Assembly: GCF_004570345.1 (NCBI RefSeq)
Contig: NZ_SPQM01000031.1
Span: 1-39,321, forward strand
Direction: 5' to 3'
Length of the DNA: 39,321 nt
From: Blastococcus sp. CT_GayMR20
GTDB lineage: Bacteria > Actinomycetota > Actinomycetes > Mycobacteriales > Geodermatophilaceae
The first letter of the stretch is position 1. Every line of letters starts with the position of its first letter. The position numbers were made by a program, and so were the translations under genes. Below are positions 1 through 7,648 of this stretch, in pieces. The notes beneath the pieces were generated by a model. The model searched no databases and was not told the DNA's origin. It saw nothing but the letters and a program-made list of their open reading frames with translations.

Positions 1-871
1 GGCGGACGCCGACCGGCTGGTCGCGTTCGCCGAGGAGAGCGGCGTGCCGACGACGAGGACGGGCGCTCCGGGCGGGACCGAGCTGGAGCGCTACGCCGCC
101 CGGCACGGCCTCAAGGACGCCATGATGTCCGTGCTGAGCACCGAAGGCCGGGTGCAGGGTCTGCTCCTGGTGTCCGAGCGACTCGGCGACGTCGGCACGT
201 TCGGCGGCTCCGACCTCTCGCTGCTGGAGACCTTCGCGCGGCACGTCGCGACGTCCCTGGACCGCGGCCGCCTCGAGACCGACCTCCGCCGGATCCTCGA
301 GCTCCAGGAGGAGCTGCGGCACGCGGCGATGCACGACCCGCTCACCGAGCTGCCCAACCGGACGCTGTTCCTCGACCGCACCGAGAACGGCCTCAACCTG
401 GCCGGCCGCAACGGTCAGTGGCCGGCGGTGCTCTACATCGACCTCGACGGCTTCAAGCCGGTCAACGACACGTACGGCCACCAGGCCGGCGACCTGCTCC
501 TCAAGGTGTTCGCGCAGCGGCTCCACGAGGCCGTGCGCACCGCCGACACCGCGGCCCGCTTGGGAGGTGACGAGTTCGCCGTCCTGCTGCACGGCCCGAT
601 CGACGCCGAGGGCGTCGAGCAGGTGCTCGCCCGCATCCGCCTGCAGCTGGACCTGCCGATCGAGCTCGGTGCGGGCCGCTCGGCCAAGGTCGGCGCCAGC
701 CTCGGCGTCTCCTTCGGCGGCCCCGACACCGACATCGACACGCTCATCCGCCGGGCCGACCTGGCGATGTACACCGCCAAGCGCAACGGGCGGGGCACGA
801 CGGTCTACTACGACCCCTCGCTGGAGACCGCGCCGGAGGACACGCAGCCGATCCTCGCCCCGGGTCGCTGA
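1..871 (+). CDS. GGDEF-domain diguanylate cyclase, 5' partial
   Basis: The reading frame is open from base 2, so the start lies outside the window. The visible N-terminal part looks like the end of a GAF sensor domain (GLLLVSERLG, then a helix ending in HVATSLDRGRL). A short coiled linker leads into a GGDEF domain that begins at DPLTELPNR and contains DLDGFKPVND. The active-site motif is an exact GGDEF (nt 563-577), so the protein should make cyclic di-GMP from two GTP. An RTAD sequence five residues before GGDEF fits the RxxD inhibitory site, which suggests product feedback. No EAL domain follows; the protein ends about 40 residues after the catalytic domain. The input sensed by the GAF part cannot be told. 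Confidence 0.88.
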   Translation, partial: ADADRLVAFAEESGVPTTRTGAPGGTELERYAARHGLKDAMMSVLSTEGRVQGLLLVSERLGDVGTFGGSDLSLLETFARHVATSLDRGRLETDLRRILELQEELRHAAMHDPLTELPNRTLFLDRTENGLNLAGRNGQWPAVLYIDLDGFKPVNDTYGHQAGDLLLKVFAQRLHEAVRTADTAARLGGDEFAVLLHGPIDAEGVEQVLARIRLQLDLPIELGAGRSAKVGASLGVSFGGPDTDIDTLIRRADLAMYTAKRNGRGTTVYYDPSLETAPEDTQPILAPGR

Positions 872-883
872 CACCAGCACGAT

Positions 884-947
884 GACCCCGCCGCCCTCGA
901 GGGGCAGCGGGGTCGACGTGTGCACGGGGCCGGGGCTCGGCCCCGGC
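884..947. terminator. Two hairpins between convergent genes
   Basis: Two GC-rich inverted repeats lie between the convergent GGDEF gene and the minus-strand hypothetical gene. The first is 884-914, with outer arms GACCCCG and CGGGGTC around CTCGAG. The second is 929-947, with a perfect 8-bp stem GCCGGGGC/GCCCCGGC and loop TCG. There is no U-tract, which is common in high-GC actinobacteria. The pair probably ends transcription from both sides. Confidence 0.6.
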
Positions 948-951
948 GGTG

Positions 952-1572
952 TCAGGCGGCGCGGCGGACGACGTGCCCGCTGGCGCCGCCGAAGGGCTCG
1001 GCGGAGAAGCCGCGCACCATCAGGACGTCGGCGAGGGCGCGGTTCATCACCTGCTGGACCAGTGCGTCGGCCGTCGGTCCGTGCAGCTGGTCGACGCTCA
1101 TCCGGTCGTGCTGGCGCCAGGTGACGACGATGCCGTTCAGCCCGGGCTCCGGGGTCAGGCAGGCGCCGCCGATCTCGCTGGCCGGGCCGTTCGCGTCGTG
1201 CAGCGTCAGACCCGCCTCGGTCAGGGCGCCGGCGACCTCGACCACCAGCGTGGTCAGCGGGTCGTCGTCGGACATGGACGTGTCCCAGTCGGCCAGCAGC
1301 CGGTCGAGCTGGTCGCCGAGATGCGCCAGCCATGACCAGTCCTGCGGTGACGGGCGGCGGCCCAGCGCACCGTCCGCTCGGCGGATCCCGAAGACCGGCC
1401 GGAGATCTCGCATCCCGCCGTGCTCGCGGGCGGCCGCCCAGCGGGCATCGGCGCGATCCCGATAGGGCCCGGCGACGATCTGGCCGGAGCCGTCGTCGTC
1501 CTCGGCGACCAACCACCAACCCTGGCCGACGGCGCCACCCAGGGCCACGCCGTCACTCGACACAGCACTCAC
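952..1572 (-). CDS. Hypothetical protein, about 206 aa
   Basis: No family is recognised. The N-terminal third (GWWLVAEDDDGSGQIVAGPY) reads like a small beta-rich domain describing a value or status, followed by a helical stretch with DLRPVFGIRRADG and QLDRLLADWD. The C-terminal part has a regular alternating pattern (VVEVAGALTEAGLTLHDANG, GIVVTWRQHDRM). No signal peptide or membrane segment is seen, so it is probably cytosolic. The GTG at 1572 is chosen because AAGGAG lies about 9 nt upstream; a TTG at 1578 is possible but too close to that site. Codon third positions are strongly G/C, which supports a real gene. Confidence 0.7.
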   Translation of the reverse strand: MSAVSSDGVALGGAVGQGWWLVAEDDDGSGQIVAGPYRDRADARWAAAREHGGMRDLRPVFGIRRADGALGRRPSPQDWSWLAHLGDQLDRLLADWDTSMSDDDPLTTLVVEVAGALTEAGLTLHDANGPASEIGGACLTPEPGLNGIVVTWRQHDRMSVDQLHGPTADALVQQVMNRALADVLMVRGFSAEPFGGASGHVVRRAA

Positions 1573-1867
1573 GTACAACCACTCCTTGGAAAAGCGGCCA
1601 GCGCTGGGGAAGTGCGCCGGCCACCGCGCCCATCCGTGTGCGCGGTGTTGCCAGAAAGGTATGCGGTGACGACACCCGACACGGTGTGTCGCCGCGTCGC
1701 GGGACGCCGCGTTCCCGAATCGTTGCCAACGACCCCGATCGGGACGCTGACCTGCTCTTCGTCGTGCCCACTTGTCGACACGACCGAGCGTGCGTGGGCG
1801 TGAGAAGGCTCCGACGAGGCCGGTGACACCGGTGCGCGGGCGTGCCGTCGTCGACCGGTGAGCGCGG
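1573..1867. other. Intergenic, with palindromic motif
   Basis: No convincing gene is seen on either strand in these 295 bases. The stretch holds the palindromic motif at 1675-1694, upstream of the gene ending at 952. A near-identical motif occurs at 30679-30698. A short inverted repeat CCGGT-GAC-ACCGG lies near 1823-1836. Confidence 0.5.
1675..1694 (+). promoter_or_regulatory. Palindromic motif, copy 1
   Basis: The sequence CCCGACACGGTGTGTCGCCG contains an interrupted palindrome (CGACAC/GTGTCG type). It matches the reverse complement of 30679-30698 at 18 of 20 bases. It lies about 100 bp upstream of the minus-strand start at 1572. It could be the operator of one regulator acting at both loci, which is inference only. 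Confidence 0.35.
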
Positions 1868-2080
1868 TCAGTCGTCGTCGCCGTCCGGCACCCAGCTGGT
1901 GTCGGGCTCCGGCGTCATGGGCTCGTCCCGCCGGTGGTGCCTCAGCGTGGGGGCGACCACCACCAGACCGGCCACGAGGACGAGTACGCCCGCCGGCACG
2001 CCGGCGGCGGCCAGCACGAACCCGACGACGCACACGACACCGCCTGATCCCGCGATCAGCCATCGGCGACCGGCATGCAC
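1868..2080 (-). CDS. Small two-span membrane protein
   Basis: This 70-residue protein has two hydrophobic stretches with a short turn between them (WLIAGSGGVVCVVGFVLAAAG and PAGVLVLVAGLVVVAPTL). A basic cytoplasmic patch RHHRRDE follows, and the tail is acidic (VPDGDDD). The start is a GTG at 2080. No family is recognised. The pattern of two spans and a charged tail is common among small actinobacterial inner-membrane proteins, and no function can be assigned. It lies on the same strand as the 952-1572 gene, about 300 bp upstream of it. Confidence 0.6.
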   Translation of the reverse strand: MHAGRRWLIAGSGGVVCVVGFVLAAAGVPAGVLVLVAGLVVVAPTLRHHRRDEPMTPEPDTSWVPDGDDD

Positions 2081-2154
2081 GGCGTCGTCCTACCAGCTGC
2101 CGCCGTCGGAGTCACTGCGCCGGTCACTTTTGCACCGAGACCGCGGCGCAGGCC

Positions 2155-2380
2155 TCAGCCCGGGCCGTCGGGATGGACGCGGTCGTAGGCGCCGGAGACC
2201 TTCTTGGGGACGACCATGCGCCACGCGTCGACGACGAGCTCGCGGGCCTTGGTCGGGTCCAGTCCCGCCAGGTCTGCGTGGACCCAGTTGAACCGCATGT
2301 CCGACTCCGACGGCAGCTGGAACGTGCGCGGCTCGCTCACGACGAGCGCCGCCCGCTCCTCCTTGGGGAACGCGAAGCCG
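2155..2380 (-). pseudogene. MmcQ/YjbR-family protein, truncated by IS
   Basis: The frame encodes the C-terminal half of a YjbR/MmcQ-like protein: FPKEERAALVVSEP, then FNWVHADLAGLD and ELVVDAWRMVVPKKV. The last is the usual family ending (helix followed by APK or VPK). The N-terminal half is missing because the frame runs into the left end of the IS3-family element at about 2380. The sequence beyond the other IS end belongs to an unrelated gene. A simple insertion therefore does not explain the locus; a deletion or rearrangement next to the IS probably removed the 5' part. Confidence 0.65.
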
Positions 2381-2421
2381 GGACTGCCCAGGGTCTGGTT
2401 GACCCGGTCGGGTAGGTGGAG

Positions 2422-3285
2422 TCAGGCCGCGTCAGCGGCCTGGGTCAGTGTCTCGAACTCGATGGGGGTCATGCGTCCGAGGGCGTCTTGGCGCCGGCGG
2501 CGGTGATAGGTCCTCTCGATCCAGATGACGATCGCCAGCCGGAGTTCGGCTCGGGTCTGCCACCGTCGGCGGTTGAGGACGTTCTTCTGCAGCAGGCTGA
2601 AGAAGGACTCCATGGCGGCGTTGTCCGCACACGCTCCGACTCGGCCCATCGAGCCGCGCAGTTGCGCGTCGCGCAGCGCTCGGACGTAGGCGTGGGAGCG
2701 GAATTGGCTGCCGCGGTCCGAATGCATGATCGCCTCGACCGGGCCGCGCAGTGCGACGGCGTTGTGCAGCGCGGTGACGGCCAGCTCCGAGGTCATCCGG
2801 GCGTCGATGGAGTAGCCGACGATCCGCTTGGAGCAGGCGTCCTTGACGGCGCAGAGGTAGAGCTTGCCCTCGGCGGTGGGGTGTTCGGTGATGTCGGTCA
2901 GCCACAGCTGGTTCGGCTGCTCGGCGGTGAACTCCCGCCGCACCAGGTCCTCGTGCACCGGTGGTCCGGGCTTGCGGTTCAGGCCGCGCTTGCGGGAGTG
3001 GACCGACCACAGCCGCTGCGAGGTGCAGAGTCGGTTGACCCGGTTGCGCGAGGCCCGCACGCCCTGGCCCGCGAGCTCGTCGGTGATGAACCGGTAGCCG
3101 AACTCGGGATCGTCGTGGTGGATGTCGACCGCGGCGTTGATCAGGTGCGCGTCGTCCCAGTCCCGCCAGCAGACCGGGTCGGCTCTCCACTTGTAGAAGG
3201 CCTGCTTGGAGAAGCCCAGCACCCGGCAGGTCACCGTGACGGGGATGCCGTCGTCGGCCAGGTCGAGGACCAGCGGGTACATCAT
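2422..3285 (-). CDS. IS3-family transposase OrfB (DDE integrase core)
   Basis: This is the catalytic subunit of the IS3-family transposase, 287 aa. An N-terminal HTH_21-like region (VLGFSKQAFYKW, FGYRFITDELAG) precedes the rve integrase core. The catalytic triad is visible as WLTDITEH (first Asp), MHSDRGSQF (second Asp) and CADNAAMESFFSLLQ (Glu). The usual C-terminal signature RRRRQDALGRMTPIEFE is present. The length is normal and no stop interrupts it, so it may still be active. Its ATG overlaps the OrfA stop as ATGA, and a slippery heptamer just upstream could also produce an OrfAB fusion by -1 frameshifting. Confidence 0.93.
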   Translation of the reverse strand: MMYPLVLDLADDGIPVTVTCRVLGFSKQAFYKWRADPVCWRDWDDAHLINAAVDIHHDDPEFGYRFITDELAGQGVRASRNRVNRLCTSQRLWSVHSRKRGLNRKPGPPVHEDLVRREFTAEQPNQLWLTDITEHPTAEGKLYLCAVKDACSKRIVGYSIDARMTSELAVTALHNAVALRGPVEAIMHSDRGSQFRSHAYVRALRDAQLRGSMGRVGACADNAAMESFFSLLQKNVLNRRRWQTRAELRLAIVIWIERTYHRRRRQDALGRMTPIEFETLTQAADAA

Positions 3286-3590
3286 TTTGGGAGCACGTCG
3301 CGGGCGAAGTAGGCCGTCGCCCGGCGGAGGATTTCGTTCTCCTGCTCCAGCTGCTTGGTGCGCTTGCGCAGCTCACGGTTCTCCGCCTCGAGGTCACCGC
3401 CCGCGCCGGCGGCAGCGGTCGACGCGGCTGCGCCGGACAGACCGTCCTCGCGGTCGGCGATCTTCAGCCACCGGGCGAGACAGGACTCAGAGACCCCGAA
3501 GCTTCGGGCGACCTGCGCGATCGACTGGTCACCCTTGCGGGCCACCGCGACCACGTCAGCCCGGAACTCCTTCGGGAACGGCTTGGGCAC
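3282..3590 (-). CDS. IS3-family transposase OrfA (HTH, leucine zipper)
   Basis: This 102-residue DNA-binding subunit recognises the IS ends. An HTH_Tnp_1 fold is seen in residues 5-50 (FPKEFRADVVAVAR, SIAQVARSFGVSESCLARW). A leucine-zipper-like helix follows (ENRELRKRTKQLEQENEILRRA), which in this family mediates multimerisation. An Ala/Gly-rich linker separates the two. It ends LPK-stop, with the last codons CCA AAA preceded by C, forming the heptamer C CCA AAA at 3291-3285. The protein is intact and of usual length. Confidence 0.92.
   Translation of the reverse strand: MPKPFPKEFRADVVAVARKGDQSIAQVARSFGVSESCLARWLKIADREDGLSGAAASTAAAGAGGDLEAENRELRKRTKQLEQENEILRRATAYFARDVLPK
3285..3291 (-). promoter_or_regulatory. 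Putative -1 frameshift heptamer C CCA AAA
   Basis: The last codons of OrfA form X XXY YYZ (C CCA AAA), directly followed by its TGA and the overlapping ATG of OrfB. The OrfB frame is -1 relative to OrfA, as IS3 elements need for the OrfAB transposase. I did not confirm a downstream stimulatory structure. Confidence 0.45.
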
Positions 3591-3657
3591 GATGCTGATC
3601 CTTCCAGCGAGGCCGCAGCCTCACAGGCAAGGAGTCAACCGAACCGGGGGCAGTCCC

Positions 3658-3876
3658 TCAGAACGGGTGGCGCTGCAGGGCGTACCGGAAGCCGAGGAAC
3701 GCGGGGATCAGGAGAAGGGTCATGACGACAAGCAGCCAACCGATGAAGGCATCGCCCGCAGCGAAGAAGTAGACGGCAGCCCCGATGCCAAAGGGGGCAA
3801 TAACGACGCAGCCCCATCCGTACCAACGGAGCAGTCTCTGGCTGGCGCTCGGACGGCTCGCCGGTTCGCTCTCCAC
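3658..3876 (-). CDS. Small membrane protein, about 72 aa
   Basis: The protein has a polar N-terminus (ESEPASRPSASQ), then two hydrophobic segments (CVVIAPFGIGAAVYFF and WLLVVMTLLLIPAFLGF) and a basic end (RYALQRHPF). It is probably a two-span inner-membrane protein of unknown role. The GTG at 3876 is supported by AGGATGAGGA just upstream. Its TGA (3660-3658) touches the outer edge of the IS right inverted repeat, so either the IS landed exactly behind the stop or the last codons were set by the junction. Confidence 0.6.
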   Translation of the reverse strand: MESEPASRPSASQRLLRWYGWGCVVIAPFGIGAAVYFFAAGDAFIGWLLVVMTLLLIPAFLGFRYALQRHPF

Positions 3877-4116
3877 GTCCTCATCCTGCCGACGGAGAAA
3901 ATTGGCGCGCCGCTAAGACCACGAAAGTTGATCCGATCGAAGTACCTAGGCGGGCGACGTAGACCGGTGTCCCTTAGTGGGTCGCTTAGGGCGGCCCGCC
4001 GACGGCCATGCCCGGTCAAGCAAGCTCAGAGCGGGGGATAAGCGGGGGATGCGGTCGGCAGCAGAATGTCTTTGGTGAGTCATTTACCCAGCAAAGCCCA
4101 GGTCAGAGACATAGTT

Positions 4117-4162
4117 TGGTGGGCCCCGTGGGGATCGAACCCACAACCCGCGGATTAGGAGT
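4117..4162 (-). other. tRNA-Arg(CCU) 3' fragment, integration att site
   Basis: Read on the minus strand, this is the 3' part of a tRNA: anticodon loop CTCCTAA (anticodon CCU), 3' stem TCCGC, variable loop GGGTT, a perfect T-arm GTGGG-TTCGATC-CCCAC, acceptor strand GGGGCCC, discriminator A and encoded CCA. The 5' half does not continue: the expected GCGGA stem is replaced by CGGGA and no acceptor 5' strand (GGGCCCC) follows. It is therefore a displaced tRNA 3' end, the usual scar of tyrosine-integrase insertion, and the integrase gene lies about 120 bp away. The intact tRNA and the other att copy are not in the window. Confidence 0.75.
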
Positions 4163-4284
4163 CCCGACTTACCCCTGCGAACCGCCAGACACTCCTACCG
4201 ACCTTTGAACAGTCAGTTCTCTCTGCGTGCTGTCCGCTAGAGCACTGTCCACACTCTTACTAACCCTTGATTCCGGTGAGTAAA

Positions 4285-5448
4285 ATGGGGCTAAGATGTG
4301 GCGGCATGGGACGCCCCCCACTCGCCCTCGGCACCTCCGGCGCCATCCGCTGCTACCGGACCGACACCGGTTACCGGGCCCGCGCGCTGACCCGGGACTA
4401 CGACGGCCGAGTCCGGGCCGTCGAGCGGCGCGGGATGACCAAGACAGCCGCCGAGGGAGCTCTGAAGCTGGCCCTGCGGGACCGCGCCCGGATCTCGGCG
4501 AGTGGCCACATCACCGCCGACAGCCGGGTGTCGTCGCTGGCCGACGCCTGGTACGCCGGTCTGACCGACCTGTCACCGCGCACCACGGAGGCATACCGTG
4601 ATCGGCTCGACAAGCAGATCCTCCCGGGCCTGGGACAGCTGCGGATCCGCGAACTGAGCATCGGTGTTCTGGACCGACACCTGCGGCTGATCACCGAGAA
4701 GCACGGGATGGCCACCGCCCGGATGTGCCGCTCGGTGCTTTCTGGCATGTGCACGCTGGCCGCCCGCCACGACGCCCTGCAGCACAACCCCGTCCGAGCC
4801 CTGGGCCCGCTGAGCAGCAAGACCAGGAAGGCGCCGCGGGCGTTGACCGTGCCGCAGCTGCGCCACCTCCGGGCGGCCCTCACTTACGACGACCGGGCTA
4901 TCGCACGGGACCTCCCCGACCTCGTGGGTTTCCTGATGGCGACCGGCCTGCGTATCGGAGAGGCTTGCGCCCTCGACTGGGACGCTGTGGATCTGGAGGC
5001 CGGATCCGTCGAGGTACGGGCGACGGCCGTCCGGGTTCGCGGCCGGGGCCTCGTCATCAAGGCGACCAAGACCGACGCCGGTGCCCGGACGCTGGTGCTG
5101 CCCGGCTGGTGCGTGGCGATGCTCCGTGACCGCGCCGCCTGCATCAACTCATCCGAAAGTGACCACGGGGGTCGCCCGGTGTTTCCCGCGCCCCTAGGTG
5201 GCTGGCGGGACCCCTCCAACACCCAGGCCGACCTGCGGGACGCGTTCACCACCGCAGGCCTCGACTGGGTGACGTCCCACGTCTTCCGCAAGACCGTGGC
5301 CACGCTCATGGACCAAGCCGGCCTCTCCTCCCGGGCGGCGGCCGATCAGCTCGGCCATGCGAACACCTCCATGACCACCGACGTGTACTTCGGCAGGAAA
5401 GTCGCGGCCACAGGCGCAGCCGCTGTGCTGGAAGGACTCGGCACGTAG
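4285..5448 (+). CDS. int: Tyrosine recombinase/integrase
   Basis: This is a site-specific recombinase of about 387 aa. The N-terminal arm-binding part begins GRPPLALGTSGAIR, a usual start in actinobacterial integrases. A SAM-like core-binding domain follows (SSLADAWYAGLTDLSPRTTEAYR). The catalytic domain has the Arg in MATGLRIGEA, the Lys in KATKTDAG, HVFR (HxxR), and the His and Tyr of QLGHANTSMTTDVYFGR. All key residues are present, so the enzyme may be active. The ATG at 4285 is preferred because GGTGAG lies 4 nt upstream; the ATG at 4306 is an alternative. The adjacent tRNA-Arg fragment fits its attachment site. Confidence 0.93.
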   Translation: MGLRCGGMGRPPLALGTSGAIRCYRTDTGYRARALTRDYDGRVRAVERRGMTKTAAEGALKLALRDRARISASGHITADSRVSSLADAWYAGLTDLSPRTTEAYRDRLDKQILPGLGQLRIRELSIGVLDRHLRLITEKHGMATARMCRSVLSGMCTLAARHDALQHNPVRALGPLSSKTRKAPRALTVPQLRHLRAALTYDDRAIARDLPDLVGFLMATGLRIGEACALDWDAVDLEAGSVEVRATAVRVRGRGLVIKATKTDAGARTLVLPGWCVAMLRDRAACINSSESDHGGRPVFPAPLGGWRDPSNTQADLRDAFTTAGLDWVTSHVFRKTVATLMDQAGLSSRAAADQLGHANTSMTTDVYFGRKVAATGAAAVLEGLGT

Positions 5449-5457
5449 TGGGGAAGA

Positions 5458-5484
5458 GCTCGGTGGTCGGCGACCTCACCGAGC
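5458..5484 (+). terminator. Hairpin after integrase
   Basis: Perfect 8-bp arms GCTCGGTG and CACCGAGC lie 10 bp after the integrase stop, with extra pairing of GTC and GAC inside the loop. There is no T-tract. Confidence 0.5.
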
Positions 5485-5574
5485 CGCTGAACTCCTCGGC
5501 GCGTCCGCGGTTGCTGACACTGCAGCCGCACGGAGGGATCCCTCACACCGATCAGAGGGTCGTCGCAGAGACGA

Positions 5575-5738
5575 AGCCGACGCTGTCGAGCTCGAGGTCG
5601 ACCCGATGCCGCTCTTGACCCGGCCGATGACCGCCAAGAGAGCTGCCGAAGGCGCAGGGTCAGACGCAGCTTCGTACCGGATGGCCAGGACTACGGGATT
5701 GACCTCCCGAACGAGAGCGCTGCGGAGTTGCGCTCGGC
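5575..5738 (+). pseudogene. Lsr2-like remnant, copy A
   Basis: A short frame from about 5670 encodes PDGQDYGIDLPNESAAELRSA, which resembles the dimerisation domain of the nucleoid protein Lsr2 (FALDG.SYEIDLS..NA.ELR). Just upstream, in another frame, lies EGAGSDA, similar to the Lsr2 DxDGSEA motif, so a frame change separates the two. No start or C-terminal DNA-binding domain is present. The last 98 bp (5641-5738) match 31952-32049 at about 91% identity, with weaker similarity back to 5575. Both copies share the same frame break. Confidence 0.5.
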
Positions 5739-5782
5739 GCAGTGCCGGCATTGGCCACCACGCACTCGGGCCCGCCGGCACT

Positions 5783-7027
5783 TCATCGAGCACCTGGCTG
5801 GTGCCGCCTGGCGATGACTGAGGCCGTTGTGACCTCCTCTGGGATCTTGGACAGGACACTGTCGAAGTAGGAGCGCGCCGCCGTCACGGTTCCCACGTCG
5901 CGCCCGGCGCGTTCGGAGAGCAGCCAGCGGTGTTCGAGCACTTCGTGGAACACCTCGGCCGGTTCAAGCCGGCCGACCAACTGTGGCGGGATTGCGTCGA
6001 TGACGGGCTGGTACACCTCGGCCAGCCAGCGATGTCCGGCGACGGTGTCGGTTATCGGCCCGTCGGCCTCTTCGAGGTAGGCACGGAAACCACGAAGGTC
6101 GTTGAGCAGTCGGCGAGCCTGTCGTTCTTGCACCTCAAGGCCGGTGAGCCGGAACAGTTCCCGGCGGTTGTGGCCGGGTTCGGCGACGCGGGTCCCGACC
6201 CGCAGTTTGACCTTGCCGTCGGGCAGGGTGACGAGCTCGACCTCACCCACGTCGAAGCCGAGGTCGTTGAGTCGTTGCAGCCGCTCGGCTATCCGGAAGC
6301 GCTGTTCCTCCCGACAGAAGACCTCCTCTCGGGTCACTTCCTCCCACAGCGCCTCGTACCGAGGCGGGAGGCTGTCGGCCACATCGATCGGGTCGATCTG
6401 CTCAGGGAGGAGTTCACCGGCTTGCAGGTCGAGCAGCTCGCCCCCTACCCGTTCTCGGGCTAGGTCCACGTCGTAGCTGCGCTGCCCGTGGGAGAGCTCG
6501 GGATGGCGTTCGGCTGTTTCGGCGTCGACCAGGTAGGCGGCCAGCGTGCCGGCGTCCAGCCGGAAAAGGGTGTTGGACAGGGAACAGTCTCCCCAGAAGA
6601 CCCCGGCGAGGTGCAGCCGGACGAGCAGGACGACGAGGGTGTCGATCAACTGCGGGACGGAGTGGTGACCTGCGGGCCGCGAGAACAGGTACCGGTAGGA
6701 CATCGAGTATTCGAGGTACCTCGTGACCAGGATGGCGTCCTGCCCGTTGGGGCGGTCCACACAGATGCCCAGCACCGGGACAGCCGGCAGTCCTTCCTCC
6801 TGAAACTGGCTCAGCAATGCGTACTCGCGCCGAGCGAGTGGCTCGCTGATCTCCTTGAGCGCGAAGACGCCGCCTTCTTGGGCGACGAACCGGACGACGT
6901 GCCGGGAAAGCCCGCGCTGTGGCACCTCAAGCACGAGGCCCGGATCCCACCTGGCCAGGGGCAAGTGCCACGGGAGTTCGAGCAAGCCTGCACCATCGGT
7001 CGCGGGCGGCCGGAACACAAACCGCAT
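5783..7027 (-). CDS. DUF4032 protein with kinase-like (LPS kinase/WaaP) fold
   Basis: This is about 414 aa. The N-terminal half has kinase-like motifs: FALKEI (possible nucleotide-binding Lys), HLAGVFWGDCSLSNTLF (a GD..x.N catalytic-loop pattern) and YLVDAETAE (DAE in the place of DFG). The C-terminal half (from about RYEALWEEVTREE) matches what is known as DUF4032 in actinobacteria, with a PDGKVKLRVG stretch. The substrate is unknown. The ATG at 7027 is chosen because GGAG lies 6 nt upstream; a GTG at 7048 is possible. It lies within the accessory region downstream of the AbiE genes on the same strand, and a defence role cannot be assumed. Confidence 0.8.
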   Translation of the reverse strand: MRFVFRPPATDGAGLLELPWHLPLARWDPGLVLEVPQRGLSRHVVRFVAQEGGVFALKEISEPLARREYALLSQFQEEGLPAVPVLGICVDRPNGQDAILVTRYLEYSMSYRYLFSRPAGHHSVPQLIDTLVVLLVRLHLAGVFWGDCSLSNTLFRLDAGTLAAYLVDAETAERHPELSHGQRSYDVDLARERVGGELLDLQAGELLPEQIDPIDVADSLPPRYEALWEEVTREEVFCREEQRFRIAERLQRLNDLGFDVGEVELVTLPDGKVKLRVGTRVAEPGHNRRELFRLTGLEVQERQARRLLNDLRGFRAYLEEADGPITDTVAGHRWLAEVYQPVIDAIPPQLVGRLEPAEVFHEVLEHRWLLSERAGRDVGTVTAARSYFDSVLSKIPEEVTTASVIARRHQPGAR

Positions 7028-7249
7028 CAGGAGCTCCGTCGATCCCACAGCGGGAGCCCCTGGGGGTGGGCTCCAGGAGCGGCGATCATACGGCCCTCGA
7101 CCTGGGCCTCCAGGAGGACGACGAGGCCAGCCCCACGGACGGGAGTGCCCAGATAGGGCACGCGGCGTGGACTGCCCGAGAGGGACGGAGGCCAGCCCAA
7201 GCGCCGTGACCGACGCCGCGAAAAGCCTGGCGTCGTACCGTTCGGCTCG

Positions 7250-7498
7250 TCACCCAGTCCGCTGGTCCTCGCCCGACAAGGGCGAGACGCGTTGAGCAAC
7301 CACGGGGCCAATGATTCTGGTTCGGATCGGGACGCCGTCGATTTGTGGCGGAAGGCGCATGCCTTCCGCCGACAGGTTCACTTGAACGCCGTACCCGTCA
7401 CCATGCCGCACGATGCCGACGCCGGTGACGTCCTCGCGGCCCTGCAGCCTCGCGACGAGCTTGTCGCGCACCCTTCTTGCTGCCTCCAGCGAAATCAT
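7250..7498 (-). CDS. Small hypothetical protein, 82 aa
   Basis: The protein has an N-terminal helix (EAARRVRDKLVARLQ) and then a beta-rich core: VTGVGIVRHGDGYGVQVNLS and IDGVPIRTRIIGPVVAQ. The V-GVGI and GVPI patterns recall the N-terminal part of trypsin-like folds, but no catalytic residues are present in 82 aa. GGGGGTGA directly upstream of the ATG at 7498 is a good ribosome-binding site. It lies between the DUF4032 gene and the AbiE toxin gene, all on the minus strand. Function unknown. Confidence 0.6.
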   Translation of the reverse strand: MISLEAARRVRDKLVARLQGREDVTGVGIVRHGDGYGVQVNLSAEGMRLPPQIDGVPIRTRIIGPVVAQRVSPLSGEDQRTG

Positions 7499-7648
7499 GC
7501 TTCACCCCCAACATGGCCTGAGCAGACAGGGCTACCCCAGATCTGGACGGTGCATGGGTCGACAGCTCGAACAGAGGTGCAGCGTGTTTGTGCGTACCCA
7601 CTGGAGGTGCCAGGTGCTTCGTACGACGTTCTTGCCTCCGAGGCTGCC

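Larger units (their letters stand above)
2380..3657 (-). mobile_element. IS3-family insertion sequence
   Basis: The element carries OrfA and OrfB of an IS3-family transposase on the minus strand. Imperfect terminal inverted repeats bound it: the left end at 2380 reads GGGACTGCCCAGGGTCTGG and continues to GGTTGAC, and the right end reads inward from 3657 as GGGACTGCCCCCGGTTCGG, also reaching GGTTGAC. The exact termini are uncertain by a few bases; TG...CA ends would place them at 2385 and 3652. I see no target-site duplication. The YjbR-like gene is broken on the left while an intact unrelated gene begins at the right, which points to an adjacent deletion. Confidence 0.8.

Noticed and set aside
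4008..4208. Plus-strand frame across the tRNA fragment, reading GPVGIEPTTRGLG
   Set aside because: This is the well-known translation artefact of a tRNA 3' end read as protein; the sequence is the displaced tRNA-Arg fragment.
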